A stretch of 64,000 nt of DNA from Streptomyces sp. NBC_01429 (GCF_036231945.1 NZ_CP109599.1:7963501-8027500); one strand, 5' to 3'. Positions 1-8,624 are shown, numbered from the stretch's first letter. Program-made: numbers and translations. The notes: a model not told the origin generated them from the sequence alone.

Positions 1-439
1 CCGCAAGGATCCGCCGCAGCGACTCCCACCATCGGACGTACTCGCCGCGGTTACTGTCCAGGAAGACGAAGTCGTACTCGCCGGCGTCGCGCGAGGCGAT
101 GAAACGGCCCGCGTCGTCGGTGATTTGCCGGATCCGGGACTGGAGTCCGGCACGCCGGAAATTCCGCTCGGCCATCTTCACCTTGTCGTCGGCCTGCTCC
201 ACCGTCGTCACCGACCCTTCCGGGCCCACGGCGTCGGCGAGCCACAAGGTGGAGTAGCCGTTGGACGTGCCGATCTCCAGAACGTTCCGCGCCTGGCAGG
301 CTTTGACAAGCAGCGCGAGAAACGTACCGGTGTCGGGCGTGATGTTCAGCATCTTCCGGCTTCGTTCGTCCGTGGACGAGTCGTTGGCCTCGCCGAATTC
401 CTCCAACTCTCGCAGCAACTCGGCGAAGGCCGGTTCCAT
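1..439 (-). CDS. Class I SAM-dependent O-methyltransferase, COG4122 type (3' end outside window)
   Basis: The visible 146 N-terminal residues form the first half of a caffeoyl-CoA-type O-methyltransferase Rossmann fold. The SAM-binding motif VLEIGTSNGYS lies at about residues 53-63, and a YDFVFLDS strand at 122-129 carries the Asp that in this family helps bind the divalent metal. The ATG is preceded by GAGGGG at a normal distance. It lies 31 nt downstream of the TSUP exporter and is probably the last visible gene of the minus-strand operon starting at 5648, so it may methylate a hydroxyl in that pathway's product. The C-terminus is missing only because the window ends. Family call is firm, substrate unknown. 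Confidence 0.85.
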   Translation of the reverse strand, partial: MEPAFAELLRELEEFGEANDSSTDERSRKMLNITPDTGTFLALLVKACQARNVLEIGTSNGYSTLWLADAVGPEGSVTTVEQADDKVKMAERNFRRAGLQSRIRQITDDAGRFIASRDAGEYDFVFLDSNRGEYVRWWESLRRILA

Positions 440-470
440 GATGCATCCCCTCGTCAATTAATGGTCGGTG

Positions 471-1241
471 TCACTTGGCCAGATTCTGGGCCGTGATGTA
501 CAGGCCGAGGAGCACCAGAGCGGTACAGAGTACCGTGTGAAATTTCTCCTCGGGTATGCTGCGGCGGATCCTGTTCCCGATCGACATTCCCAGAAAGGCC
601 GGTGCCAGGGACACCGCGGACATGGCGAGGAGGTTCGCGTCCAGGAGATCCTGGGTACGCAGCGACCACGCCAGGGAAACCGTCGACAGGGTGAAGAGGA
701 TCCCCATGCTCTGGATCAACTGGTCCCGCAGCAGGCCGATCGACTGAAGGTAGAAGACACCCGGGACGGCCGACGATCCGGTCATTCCCGTGAGGAATCC
801 GTTGACGGCCCCGAGGAACACGCCCACGGGGTGATTCCACCATTTCCCCCTGATGTTCACCTGTAGTCGGAACAGACCTAGAATCCCGTAGACGGCGAGC
901 CCGACGCCGAGCAGGGCGGACATCACGTCCGCCCGGAAGTAGCTCAGCGTCAGCGCGCCCGACAGGGTGAACAAAGTGGCGGCCAGGAGAAACGGCCAGG
1001 TGAGCTGGATGATTCTCCGACCATGGCCGCCGCGCACCGCCTGGAATACGTTGGTCAGGAACGTCGGGATGATGATCAGCGCCTTGGCGGGCTGAATACC
1101 GATCGTTACGGTGAGAATTCCGAGGACGACGGGCGGCAGGCCCAGGCCGGTCAGTCCCTTGAACAACCCACCGACGAAGAACGTGAGTACGATCAGCACG
1201 AAAGTGGTCAGTTGGAACGAGAAGGGGGCGGCGTCGGTCAC
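471..1241 (-). CDS. TSUP family membrane transporter (TauE/SafE-like exporter)
   Basis: This 256-residue protein is almost entirely hydrophobic, with about eight predicted membrane segments. It shows the two internally related glycine-rich loops of the TauE/SafE family: GLFKGLTGLGLPPV at 25-38 and GFLTGMTGSSAVPG at 148-161. The family moves sulfite, sulfonates and other small organic anions. Its start overlaps the stop of the cupin gene by four bases (ATGA), which indicates translational coupling. Inside a biosynthetic operon it most likely exports the product or a sulfur-containing or acidic intermediate; that role is inferred. Confidence 0.82.
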   Translation of the reverse strand: MTDAAPFSFQLTTFVLIVLTFFVGGLFKGLTGLGLPPVVLGILTVTIGIQPAKALIIIPTFLTNVFQAVRGGHGRRIIQLTWPFLLAATLFTLSGALTLSYFRADVMSALLGVGLAVYGILGLFRLQVNIRGKWWNHPVGVFLGAVNGFLTGMTGSSAVPGVFYLQSIGLLRDQLIQSMGILFTLSTVSLAWSLRTQDLLDANLLAMSAVSLAPAFLGMSIGNRIRRSIPEEKFHTVLCTALVLLGLYITAQNLAK

Positions 1242-1765
1242 GGCTGGACGGCGGCCCTCGGGTGCTCGGCCTCGATACCGCAGTCCACGAAGCAGCGCAG
1301 CGCCCGCACCACGTCGGTTTGCTCCTCCGCTGTCAGGTCCTCCGGCTTCTCCGACGCGAAGCGGTCGGCGAGTTCGAGGACGTCGGCCTTGCGATTCTGA
1401 ATGTACACGTCGGCGTCCGCCACGTGTGTCGCGATGCGGTCGGCGACCTTCCCCGCCAGCCCTTCGGCGGCCGGCACGAAGTTGATGTCGAACGTGCCGA
1501 GCTGGAGGAGGACGTACCGCGAGGGCGTTCCGACGGGCGCTCCGTTGACGAACCGGTGCTTGTTCGTGCGGGGCACCTGGAAGACCTGTCCGGGAAGCAC
1601 GGTGAACACCTCGCCGGCTTCGGGGAGTTCGATGGCGATCTGTCCCCTGGAGCAGTACACCATGTCCGACACTTCGTTGTGGAAGTGGTAGGGAACGGCT
1701 TCGTGGTCGAGATTGAACACGCTGACCCGTATGCGGTTCTGATAGTAGAACTCTTTCATTTCCAT
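1238..1765 (-). CDS. Cupin-domain protein
   Basis: A 175-residue protein with one cupin barrel. The first metal motif contains H27, H29 and E31 (YHFHNEVSDMVYCSRG) and the second is PGQVFQVPRTNKHRF with H70, so a mononuclear metal site looks intact. The C-terminal third is helical and has no recognised domain. It starts 3 nt after the flavoprotein stop and overlaps the exporter by 4 nt, so it is part of one operon. Cupins of this size act as dioxygenases, isomerases or cyclases; which applies here cannot be read from the sequence. Confidence 0.78.
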   Translation of the reverse strand: MEMKEFYYQNRIRVSVFNLDHEAVPYHFHNEVSDMVYCSRGQIAIELPEAGEVFTVLPGQVFQVPRTNKHRFVNGAPVGTPSRYVLLQLGTFDINFVPAAEGLAGKVADRIATHVADADVYIQNRKADVLELADRFASEKPEDLTAEEQTDVVRALRCFVDCGIEAEHPRAAVQP

Positions 1766-1768
1766 CGC

Positions 1769-3589
1769 TCAGTTCCCAACTTCCGTGATGATCAGCCCTG
1801 AGTCGTCCGGGGCGGTGATGGGTTGCGGCATTTCGGTCGCGGCGTCGGCCCAGTCGGCGGCGACCTGCTCGGCGGCCTTCACGAAGGCTCCGGCGTAGTT
1901 CTTCTCGTTCTGCCAGAACCTGACGGGGGAGCCGTACGACGACAGGTGCGGAGACGGTCCGTGAACGTTCCCCACGCGCCTCGTCACCCGGTATGTTCCG
2001 ATCGGGTCGAGGGCCAACCCGCCGGTGACGTATCCCGATTCCTCGTGACGCACGATCTCGCCCCGCCGCAGGAGGTTCCGCACCAGCGGCGAAGGGTGGC
2101 GTTCCAGATCAAAATCCTGTGTCTTGGCCCGCACGACACAGTCGGCTCGCAGACTGGAACGCTCGCCGTCAGCGGTCTCGTACGCGATCACGAATCCGCC
2201 TTCCTCGTGCACGCCGACCGGTGGCGCCGCGTACCCGTGTTTCACGGTGGACAGCACTCCGGAGTCCATGAGGGCGATCAGTTTCTCCGCGTTCACCGTC
2301 GGCATCGGCACTGCCGTCCGAATGAAGTGCGTGTCGAACAGGCGGTCGTACACGGCCTTGTCACCGGGCGCCAGTTCCCGGTAGAAGCACATCCTTCGCG
2401 CCTTCAGGACAAGCGTGTAGACGAGATTTCCAAGACGTGAGTCCCGAAGGTCGCTTTCGAGTTTCTCCCTGGCCGAAGAGTGCCGGGGATTTTCGACGTC
2501 GTGCCACCCCAGCGCCCCATCGGTCGCTTTGCGCAGATCCTTGTCCAATAGATCCAGAATGGGCTCGATCCTCAACTGTCCCTGGTGTTCGCTCCGGATA
2601 CGGACGAGGGCGTCCGGGGTGAGGTGGGACAGTTCATGGCCGGCGAGCGGGCCCCGGACGGGGGGAAAGAACCCGGAGCGTGATCCGACGACGATGTGCG
2701 GCGGTTCCTCCCCCGCTCCCGACGGCGCCGGCCGGTACGAGGCGACGTGTCCGTCGGCCGTGTACGTGAACACGCCCTCGTCGCACAGGGTCATGATGGC
2801 GTCGATGCCGCTCGGCCCCATCCCCTGGACGTAGACCTGCGGACGCGCGCCCGGCGTCCGCCGTGACCGCACACGGCCGGCGACGACGGACCGGAGCCTG
2901 CCGGGTGGATAGGGCGCCGAGACGTACCCCTCGTGTTCCGCGAGCGCGTCGTTCTCCGTGGACTGCCAGTGCCCGGTGCTCAGCAGCACCCGGTCGAGTC
3001 CGTCCAGGCTGAACTCGCGGCCGGTGCCGAGGTCACGGAGAAGGACGGAGAAGCCGTCCTCTGTCGTCCGCCCGTCGAAGACCTCGTGCCCCACGTACTG
3101 CCGCACTTCGATCCCGTGGTCCCGGGCGATTCTCACGGCGTCCTGGAACCGGTGCTCCAGGTACAGGCCGAACAGGGCCCGCGGATAGAACTCGCCGTCC
3201 TCGGGCTTCCATGCCGTCAGCTCGATCCCGGGGTGGGTCTCCAGGATGAGTTCCGGATGGTCGGCGACGAGCCAGGTCCTGCTCTCGGCGAGCCAGTCGA
3301 CGAAGTCGTTGCCATGGATCCCCATGGTGTTCGCTTCGTTGTTGCACCGGTGCCCGAGTTGGGCGTTCTCCTTGGCGTAGGGGTATCCGGGGCCGTTCAC
3401 GGGCCCCCGCTCCACTGTGACGATCGTGACCGCGGAACGGGAGAGCGGGGACAGGCGGACTGGAACGGTCAGTTCTCGGACCAGATGCCACAGCGCGCAG
3501 GTACCGGCGAATCCGGTGCCGATGACGCAGTATCCGACAGCTCCCGACGAGTTGGCTTTCAGCTCAGGGCTCCAGACGACTGAGGGCAT
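1769..3589 (-). CDS. FAD/NAD(P)-binding flavoprotein (NAD_binding_9-like)
   Basis: A 606-residue protein with an N-terminal dinucleotide fold, VIGTGFAG at 22-29. A PGYPYAKENAQLGHRCNNEA stretch follows, the signature of the PF13454 flavoprotein group, and further on come helical and Rossmann segments. Such proteins occur in natural-product and amine-modifying pathways, but few have a known reaction. The 5' end overlaps the aminotransferase gene by 26 nt; no good internal start exists before the FAD motif, so the long start was kept. It sits between the aminotransferase and cupin genes. It may oxidise the pathway intermediate or supply electrons to the diiron enzyme; both are inference. Confidence 0.78.
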   Translation of the reverse strand: MPSVVWSPELKANSSGAVGYCVIGTGFAGTCALWHLVRELTVPVRLSPLSRSAVTIVTVERGPVNGPGYPYAKENAQLGHRCNNEANTMGIHGNDFVDWLAESRTWLVADHPELILETHPGIELTAWKPEDGEFYPRALFGLYLEHRFQDAVRIARDHGIEVRQYVGHEVFDGRTTEDGFSVLLRDLGTGREFSLDGLDRVLLSTGHWQSTENDALAEHEGYVSAPYPPGRLRSVVAGRVRSRRTPGARPQVYVQGMGPSGIDAIMTLCDEGVFTYTADGHVASYRPAPSGAGEEPPHIVVGSRSGFFPPVRGPLAGHELSHLTPDALVRIRSEHQGQLRIEPILDLLDKDLRKATDGALGWHDVENPRHSSAREKLESDLRDSRLGNLVYTLVLKARRMCFYRELAPGDKAVYDRLFDTHFIRTAVPMPTVNAEKLIALMDSGVLSTVKHGYAAPPVGVHEEGGFVIAYETADGERSSLRADCVVRAKTQDFDLERHPSPLVRNLLRRGEIVRHEESGYVTGGLALDPIGTYRVTRRVGNVHGPSPHLSSYGSPVRFWQNEKNYAGAFVKAAEQVAADWADAATEMPQPITAPDDSGLIITEVGN

Positions 3590-4859
3590 GCCTGATGCGG
3601 ATGCCGGCTTGGCTCAGGATGGAACTCGTGCGGCCGCAGTTGATCCGCACGAAGTGCTGAAGGTCTTTCTCCTCCGCGAAGTGGTTGCCGCCGATCGTGG
3701 CGACCTTCGCCTCCTCCAACAGGAACTGGTCGGCCGTGACGTAGCCGTGCTGCTGGTAGGCGTGGGCGTAGTTCGACAGGTCGACGAAGAGGAAATAGCC
3801 CCCCTGGGGAGGTCTGACCCGCAGCGAAGGAACGGACTCCAGCTCGCGAAGCATGGCTTGCAGGTTGGCGCGCGCGGTCCTGGCCCTCGCCGTCGCCACT
3901 TCGTCCATCTCCGGCTGGAGCGCGATGTGCGTCGCCACCTGGCCGTAGGTGGACGCGAAGGACGTGAGGTTGACCTGTGCCCGGGCGGCGGCCTCGACGA
4001 TGTCCGTCGGCCCGCACAGATAGCCGATCCGGTCCCCGTGCATGCCGTACGTCTTGCCGGGGCCGGTCACCGTCAGCGTCCACGGCCGCATCGGTGAGAG
4101 ACTCCCGTCGGGGAGTGACGCCTCGATGGCGGCGAACGTCTTGGCGCGCTCGCCCAGGACATGGGCTTCGTAGGGGCAGTCGAACAGGACGTAGATCGGG
4201 CTCGCGCCATCGGCCTCGCGCCGCAGGTTGTGCCGGGCGATGACCTGCGCCAGCAGGGAGAGTTCCTCCGTCGAGTAGATCTTGCCCGTCGGGTTGATGC
4301 AGTCGCCGAGCACCACGATGCTGGTGCGGTCGGAGATCGCCCGGTCGAGCGCCGGCGCCGTCAGCCCGTCCTCGGCGGTGACCAGGACCGTCTTCGGCAC
4401 GGCCTCGTGCAGCAGCACCATGTCCGAGTAGTGCGGCCAGTTGGGCACCGGGACGACGACCTCGTCGCCCGGGTCCAGCAGGGCGTGGAGCACCACGGAG
4501 ATGGAACCCTTCACGCCGCCGGGCGTCACCAGGATCTCGTTCTCCGGATCGTATTCGATCCCGTGCAGACGGCTCACGCGCGCCGCGATGGATTCCCGCA
4601 GAAAGGGAAACCCCTTGACGGGGGCGAACGCATGGACCACGCCGGATTTCGTCTGGATGAAATCGATCACACCGCGGTCGATCCGAGGATCGGCGGGAGT
4701 GTCCAGAGCGCCTATGCTGAGGTCGATTACTTGGTCTTCCACGGCGAGTCCGCTGTTCAGCGCAACGAGCTTGGCCGCTGTTCCGTGCGTCGCCGATTCC
4801 GGAATGTTCAGAAGGGCGCTGGAGATTCCTCGGTTTTTCTGCACAGCCGTGTGGACCAC
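3564..4859 (-). CDS. PLP-dependent class I/II aminotransferase-fold enzyme
   Basis: A 431-residue fold-type I PLP enzyme. Visible landmarks are N189 in DCINPTGK, the FDCPYEAH strand (D227, Y230), the Schiff-base lysine K269 in GPGKTYGMHGDRIGY and a C-terminal RINCG arginine. The residues before the lysine (GPGK rather than the usual SxSK) and the FDCPY strand are atypical, so the reaction may not be simple transamination. The GTG start has GAGAGG almost touching it; a second GTG five codons in is an alternative. It lies 18 nt after the diiron enzyme gene and overlaps the flavoprotein gene. It differs clearly from the MppP/RohP arginine oxidases around the lysine. Confidence 0.85.
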   Translation of the reverse strand: MVHTAVQKNRGISSALLNIPESATHGTAAKLVALNSGLAVEDQVIDLSIGALDTPADPRIDRGVIDFIQTKSGVVHAFAPVKGFPFLRESIAARVSRLHGIEYDPENEILVTPGGVKGSISVVLHALLDPGDEVVVPVPNWPHYSDMVLLHEAVPKTVLVTAEDGLTAPALDRAISDRTSIVVLGDCINPTGKIYSTEELSLLAQVIARHNLRREADGASPIYVLFDCPYEAHVLGERAKTFAAIEASLPDGSLSPMRPWTLTVTGPGKTYGMHGDRIGYLCGPTDIVEAAARAQVNLTSFASTYGQVATHIALQPEMDEVATARARTARANLQAMLRELESVPSLRVRPPQGGYFLFVDLSNYAHAYQQHGYVTADQFLLEEAKVATIGGNHFAEEKDLQHFVRINCGRTSSILSQAGIRIRHALSRLEP

Positions 4860-4877
4860 CTCTCTGGAGCTACGGAC

Positions 4878-5648
4878 TCAGTTGGTGACGGCCTTGTGCA
4901 TCGCGTTCCACATCTCCAACTGGATGTCCAGCGTCGCCGTCGCGGCGGCGGCAATGGCCGCCACATCCGCCTTGCTGTGGCAATTGTTCACCACGCACTT
5001 CTTGGCGTCCGCGGCATGGCGCTCCTCGACCCCTTCGTCGCCCACGTGGACGTTGAAATAGATCTCGACGTCGTGCACGAACTTGTCCTGCGGGAGGACC
5101 TTGTTGGTGTTGCGGAACGCCGTACGGCAGATCTTGAGCATCCGGTCGGCGTGGGACTCCAGCGCCATCGCGACGCCCAGCATGCTGTGGTAGCTGTCGG
5201 CCAGCAGCTCCAGGGTCCGCCGACGGTATTCCAAGGTCTCCGGGATGAGGAGCTTGCTGTCCCGCGCCTCCTTGACCAGCATCGGAGCCACGCCGAACTC
5301 GACCTGACCGTGCCGGTTGTGGGTGTTCTCCATCAGCACCTCGTGACAGTGTGCCGCGTTGCCGTCGCCGGTCTCCTCGTTGAGGATGTGCGAGAACAGG
5401 ACCAGGGTGTCCATATCGTCGTGGGCCGCCGCCTGGGCGCACACGTGAGCGATGCCCTTCACGGTTCCTTCGGTGCGGTGGTAGAAGTTCGCCCGGTGGA
5501 ATTCGAATGATTCGCCGGTCCAGGGCGTTCCCTCAAGGAACGTGAAGTACTCGTTTTCGTAGACCGGGTGCCGGTCCAGGTCGTCGATGAGTGAGGTGAC
5601 CGAGTCGTGGATGGCCGAGCTGGGAAACGTTGTCATTTCTGTGTCCAC
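4878..5648 (-). CDS. Heme-oxygenase-like diiron oxidase/oxygenase (HDO, iron-containing redox enzyme)
   Basis: A 256-residue all-helical protein of the TenA/PqqC-like iron-containing redox family. Candidate metal ligands are E92 and H102 in NEETGDGNAAHCHEVL, E164 in MALESHAD, and H201, D204/E205 and H211 in the stretch after YFNVHVG. This spacing resembles HDOs that N-oxygenate amines or cleave amino and fatty acids. It is the first gene of the minus-strand operon; the next start is 18 nt away. The second ATG (MTTFPSS) is an alternative start. It is probably the oxidative key step of the pathway. Substrate is unknown, and the C-terminal spacing of ligands is slightly longer than in characterised members. 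Confidence 0.8.
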   Translation of the reverse strand: MDTEMTTFPSSAIHDSVTSLIDDLDRHPVYENEYFTFLEGTPWTGESFEFHRANFYHRTEGTVKGIAHVCAQAAAHDDMDTLVLFSHILNEETGDGNAAHCHEVLMENTHNRHGQVEFGVAPMLVKEARDSKLLIPETLEYRRRTLELLADSYHSMLGVAMALESHADRMLKICRTAFRNTNKVLPQDKFVHDVEIYFNVHVGDEGVEERHAADAKKCVVNNCHSKADVAAIAAAATATLDIQLEMWNAMHKAVTN

Positions 5649-6250
5649 TCCTGTTTCAGGCGCGATTGACTGGTGTGACGACTTTGCCGAGCAATGGAGC
5701 AGCGGAACGCCAGGATCGGGCAGAGTCGAATCGAAGAGACGGATACTTCATCCGTCGGCTTTATTACGGCACGGGATGAGTGACGTATCCATTCCTCTAC
5801 TCGCTGAAATCCCTGCCGACCTGTGGGGCCCATGGTGTCTGATGGCTCTTTGTATCCACAGGGCAGAAACTGGCCATTGGTCGCAGGCGCACCGGGATGA
5901 GTGGGCGCGCACCGGAGTCGCGGGAAGGCGTGACGCGGCTGGTCTGCGGAAATTGATGTTTCCAGTGTGCGTCAACAACGCAATTCAGGACAGGAAATGC
6001 GGTAGAAATCAGGACAGCGATTGCGGGAGCGCCCGCGAGCAGGGAACTCCGCCCGGTCGTGAATGTGTTCCCGGTGAAGACCACCCCGGAGCGGCACCGC
6101 GCCTCAACTCCGCGTCTCCGGCGTCGGCGGGACCGGTGATCCAGTGGGCGCGTGTGCGACCGGCCGGTCCGGCGGCCGCGCGGCCTGATCGCGCTCTTGC
6201 GGTCAAGGAGCTTTGTGCCGACCGTGAGACGGGACGCGCCCGCGAAACGA
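5649..6250 (+). other. Gene-free stretch upstream of the biosynthetic operon
   Basis: About 600 bases with lower GC than the flanks up to about position 6020. It presumably holds the promoter for the minus-strand operon starting at 5648. No convincing coding frame was seen. At 6207-6218 a CAAGGAGCTTTG string is a degenerate copy of the repeat found at the IS remnant just downstream, so the right part is probably transposon debris. Confidence 0.5.
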
Positions 6251-6449
6251 CGAAGCTCCTGGTAGAGGGGGTCTCGACCAAGAGCACTCTGTCCGCCAGG
6301 AGCTTCGTGTGTTTGCCCGCCCGTCTTCGATCGATCTGTCCAGCCGCAACCTGCGGTCTCTGACCGGACAACTGGCTGCCCGGCGGCAGGAGTCCGGTAC
6401 GCGGCGGCGGCGCCTGCCGGCGGGCCGTCGGACTCTCAGGCCGAGCTGA
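6251..6449 (+). mobile_element. Remnant of an IS5-type insertion sequence (left end and transposase N-terminus)
   Basis: A perfect 12-bp inverted repeat, CGAAGCTCCTGG at 6251-6262 and CCAGGAGCTTCG at 6296-6307, precedes a GTG at 6309. The GTG opens a 46-codon frame beginning VFARPSSIDLSSRNLRSLTG. This matches, from memory, the start of the helix-turn-helix IS5-family transposases common in Streptomyces. Homology stops at about 6432, and a stop follows at 6447-6449 exactly where the TetR relic ends on the other strand. Only the extreme 5' end of the element survives, so it cannot move by itself. Confidence 0.7.
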
Positions 6450-6909
6450 GACCGTCGAGCAGGAGGTCCCCGAGCTCCGAGAACGCGTCGCCGGCGGACA
6501 GGCCGGTGGTCTCCAGAGGGGCGCCGGACTGGACGGCGTCGATGGCGACGGCCACGACCTGGGCGGCGAACGGCCCGTTGACGGAACGGAAGGCACCCGC
6601 CCGCACCCCCTCATCGATCAGCTCATGGACCCGGCGTGCGGCGGCGGCCGAGTTCTGGCGGTAGATCCGCGCCGTGGGCTCGTACCCGACCATGTCGTCG
6701 TAGAAGGCGTGGGAGTGCCGCCGCATGGCGGTACCCACGCCGGCGAGGTAGACCCGGATCCGCTGCTGGGGGTCCGGCTCGGCCTGGACAGCGCGTTCGA
6801 TCCCGGCGGCCCGGGTCGACGACCCGGCGGCGCGCCGTCCGTCCCGACGGCCATGACCGGGAACAGGCGGCCCCGAGGACACTGCGTCCGCCTTTGTCTT
6901 GGGGGGCAA
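6436..6909 (-). pseudogene. TetR-family regulator lacking its DNA-binding domain
   Basis: From about residue 35 onwards the 157-residue frame reads like the ligand-binding C-terminal half of a TetR regulator (YLAGVGTAMRRHSHAFYDDM, RVHELIDEGVRAGAF, FSELGDLLLDGL). The first 34 residues are proline/arginine-rich and contain no helix-turn-helix, whereas an intact TetR protein has about 190-210 residues with the HTH at 10-60. The gene therefore lost its 5' end. Its 3' end abuts the IS5-type stub, pointing to insertion and deletion as the cause. It may still be translated but cannot bind DNA in the usual way. Confidence 0.65.
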
Positions 6910-7080
6910 ACCCCACCCCGAAGTGTGCGGTGTACCCCAGTGACCGGGCGTCAGCCGGTGCGAGACAGTGATCGCTATGACAACAGCAGGGGGACTGCCC
7001 CTGCCGCACCGAACCTTTCAACCGGCGAATCCGCTGGTCGGCGTGGTGTCTGCACATTTGATCGATCCGAAGGAATTTCC

Positions 7081-7947
7081 TTGAGCAGTTCCGTGGCCAC
7101 GTCGCGATCCGCAGGTGTCTCCGGTCGCACACTCGCTGTTCTCGTCGCACTCGCCGTGGCCCTCGTTGCCGCGTTCTTTGTCGCCCCGGGCCGATTGGCG
7201 TCGAGCGGGACGGGCAGTGGTCTCGTCGATGAGCACCACCTCGGCAAGGCTTTCCGTGCGGCGTTCGTCGGGTATTGGAGTTCCGGCGACCGGGGTTTCT
7301 CCCCTGACCTGGAGAGCGTTGTCGACTACTGGTTCCGCTACCACGTGGCCAAGGCCGTGATCGCCGCGCTCTTGCTGACCGTGCTCGTGGCGCTCGGCGT
7401 CCTTCTCTGGAAGGCGTTCCTGAGGGCCGGTGGCCTCGGGGCGGGGCGGAGGGCCGCCCTCGCGGCGGGCGGCATCTTTGCCGCGATGCTCGGGCTGCTC
7501 TCGTCGGTGGTGGTGATGGCCAACATCCAGGGTGCGACAGCGCCGTTCGCGTCTCTGTTTCCGATGCTGGTGGTCCGCACAGCCGACGGAGAACTCGCCG
7601 ACACGCTCGATCAGGTCCGGCAGCGACTGGCCGAGCCCCAGAGCGCGGGTGCCCGGACTCCGCCCGCCCTCACGGTGATGATCAGCGACTTCTCCCGGTA
7701 CCACGTGGTGCTGGCCGTGCTGGCCGCGATCGCCGCGGTCGTCCTCATCGGCCTGAGCGTGCTGTTGTGGAAGAGGTTCGCGAGGACGGGGGCGGGGTCC
7801 GACAGACGAACGAGGCGTGTGGTGGGTTCGTTCGGCGTCCTCTCGGCGCTGTTGTCGCTGGCTCTGATCGTTGTCGCCGTGGCGAACACGACCAGCGCGG
7901 CAGACCCGGCACCGGCGCTTCTGTCCCTCTTCGAGGGCGGGTGGTGA
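7081..7947 (+). CDS. Four-helix integral membrane protein, function unknown
   Basis: The protein starts at a TTG with AAGGAA seven bases upstream; a GTG four codons later is an alternative. It is about 288 residues with a signal-like first helix (LAVLVALAVALVAAFFVAP), then membrane segments near AKAVIAALLLTVLVALGVLL, AALAAGGIFAAMLGLLSSVV, VVLAVLAAIAAVVLIGLSVL and LSALLSLALIVVAVAN. The two halves resemble each other (FRYHVAKAV... versus SRYHVVLAV...), suggesting an internal duplication. No catalytic motif is visible. The gene stands alone between the TetR relic and the arsenic genes. Similar uncharacterised proteins are known to me from streptomycetes. Confidence 0.6.
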   Translation: MSSSVATSRSAGVSGRTLAVLVALAVALVAAFFVAPGRLASSGTGSGLVDEHHLGKAFRAAFVGYWSSGDRGFSPDLESVVDYWFRYHVAKAVIAALLLTVLVALGVLLWKAFLRAGGLGAGRRAALAAGGIFAAMLGLLSSVVVMANIQGATAPFASLFPMLVVRTADGELADTLDQVRQRLAEPQSAGARTPPALTVMISDFSRYHVVLAVLAAIAAVVLIGLSVLLWKRFARTGAGSDRRTRRVVGSFGVLSALLSLALIVVAVANTTSAADPAPALLSLFEGGW

Positions 7948-7976
7948 CGCACCCGGTGAGCGATCAACGCACGCTC

Positions 7977-8012
7977 GCGAGAACACCCGCGAGAACACCC
8001 GCGAGAACACCT
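7977..8012 (+). repeat. Three tandem 12-bp repeats
   Basis: GCGAGAACACCC is repeated three times, the third copy ending CT, in the short spacer between the membrane-protein gene and arsC. The copies do not form a CRISPR-like pattern because there are no spacers. It may be a simple slippage product. Confidence 0.8.
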
Positions 8013-8107
8013 ACGGGAACATCAGCGAATCCCAGCGGACGCCATCCGGAGCGTCCAGGTGCCCGACGGTCCCCGGCGGCCCCTGACGGCGACGCTCCGG
8101 ATCCCGC

Positions 8108-8521
8108 TCAGGCCGTGGTCTCCGGCGCGATCTCGGCGATCAGGCCCTCGACGCGCTTCTTGATCTCGTCGCGGATGGGGCGTACGGCTTCGACGCCCTG
8201 CCCGGCCGGGTCGTCCAGTGTCCAGTCGAGGTAGCGCTTGCCGGGGAAGACGGGGCAGGTGTCCCCGCAGCCCATGGTGACGCAGACGTCGGATTCCCTG
8301 ACGGCATCGACGGTGAGGATCTTCGGCGCCTCGGCGGAGATGTCGATGCCGACCTCCGCCATCGCCTCGACCGCGGCCGGGTTGACCGCGTCGCCGGGGT
8401 TCGACCCGGCGGAGCGGACCTCGACGCGGTCCCCGGCCAGGTGGATCAGCCAGGCGGCGGCCATCTGGGAACGGCCGGCGTTGTGGACACAGACGAACAG
8501 CACAGAAGGCTTGACGGACAT
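8108..8521 (-). CDS. arsC: Arsenate reductase, low-molecular-weight phosphatase type
   Basis: A 137-residue LMW-phosphatase fold protein. The phosphate loop CVHNAGRS carries C11 and R17 (Cx5R), and a redox cysteine pair sits in the MGCGDTCPVFPG loop (C85, C89), as in thioredoxin- or mycothiol-linked arsenate reductases. It converts arsenate to arsenite, which the neighbouring ACR3 pump can extrude. It is transcribed away from arsR, with about 100 bp of shared promoter DNA. Length matches the family. The ATG is supported by position; a GAGAGA-type ribosome site is weak. Confidence 0.9.
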   Translation of the reverse strand: MSVKPSVLFVCVHNAGRSQMAAAWLIHLAGDRVEVRSAGSNPGDAVNPAAVEAMAEVGIDISAEAPKILTVDAVRESDVCVTMGCGDTCPVFPGKRYLDWTLDDPAGQGVEAVRPIRDEIKKRVEGLIAEIAPETTA

Positions 8522-8574
8522 CAGACGGTCTCTCTTGTCTCGCGAAACTCGCGACTGGGATCAGGCGGGGGGTG

Positions 8575-8610
8575 ACATCAGTTTCCGGTGGCGTCAGCCG
8601 CCACTGATGT
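8575..8610. promoter_or_regulatory. Putative ArsR operator between arsC and arsR
   Basis: The divergent intergenic region holds the inverted repeat ACATCAGT (8575-8582) and ACTGATGT (8603-8610), with an inner GGTGGC/GCCGCC stem. Further ATCAGT half-sites lie up to the arsR start. Its location between divergent ars genes fits autorepression relieved by arsenite. Confidence 0.55.
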
Positions 8611-8624
8611 GAGAATATCAGTCC

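Noticed and set aside
3564..4859. PLP enzyme considered as an MppP/RohP-type arginine oxidase
   Set aside because: The sequence around the lysine (GPGKTYGMHGDRIGY) is close to ordinary aminotransferases and unlike what I recall for MppP. The pathway therefore cannot be called enduracididine- or azomycin-like.
5587..6363. A plus-strand 258-codon open frame over the operon promoter
   Set aside because: It overlaps the start of the HDO gene, has no domain and spans IS debris. Codon composition is irregular.
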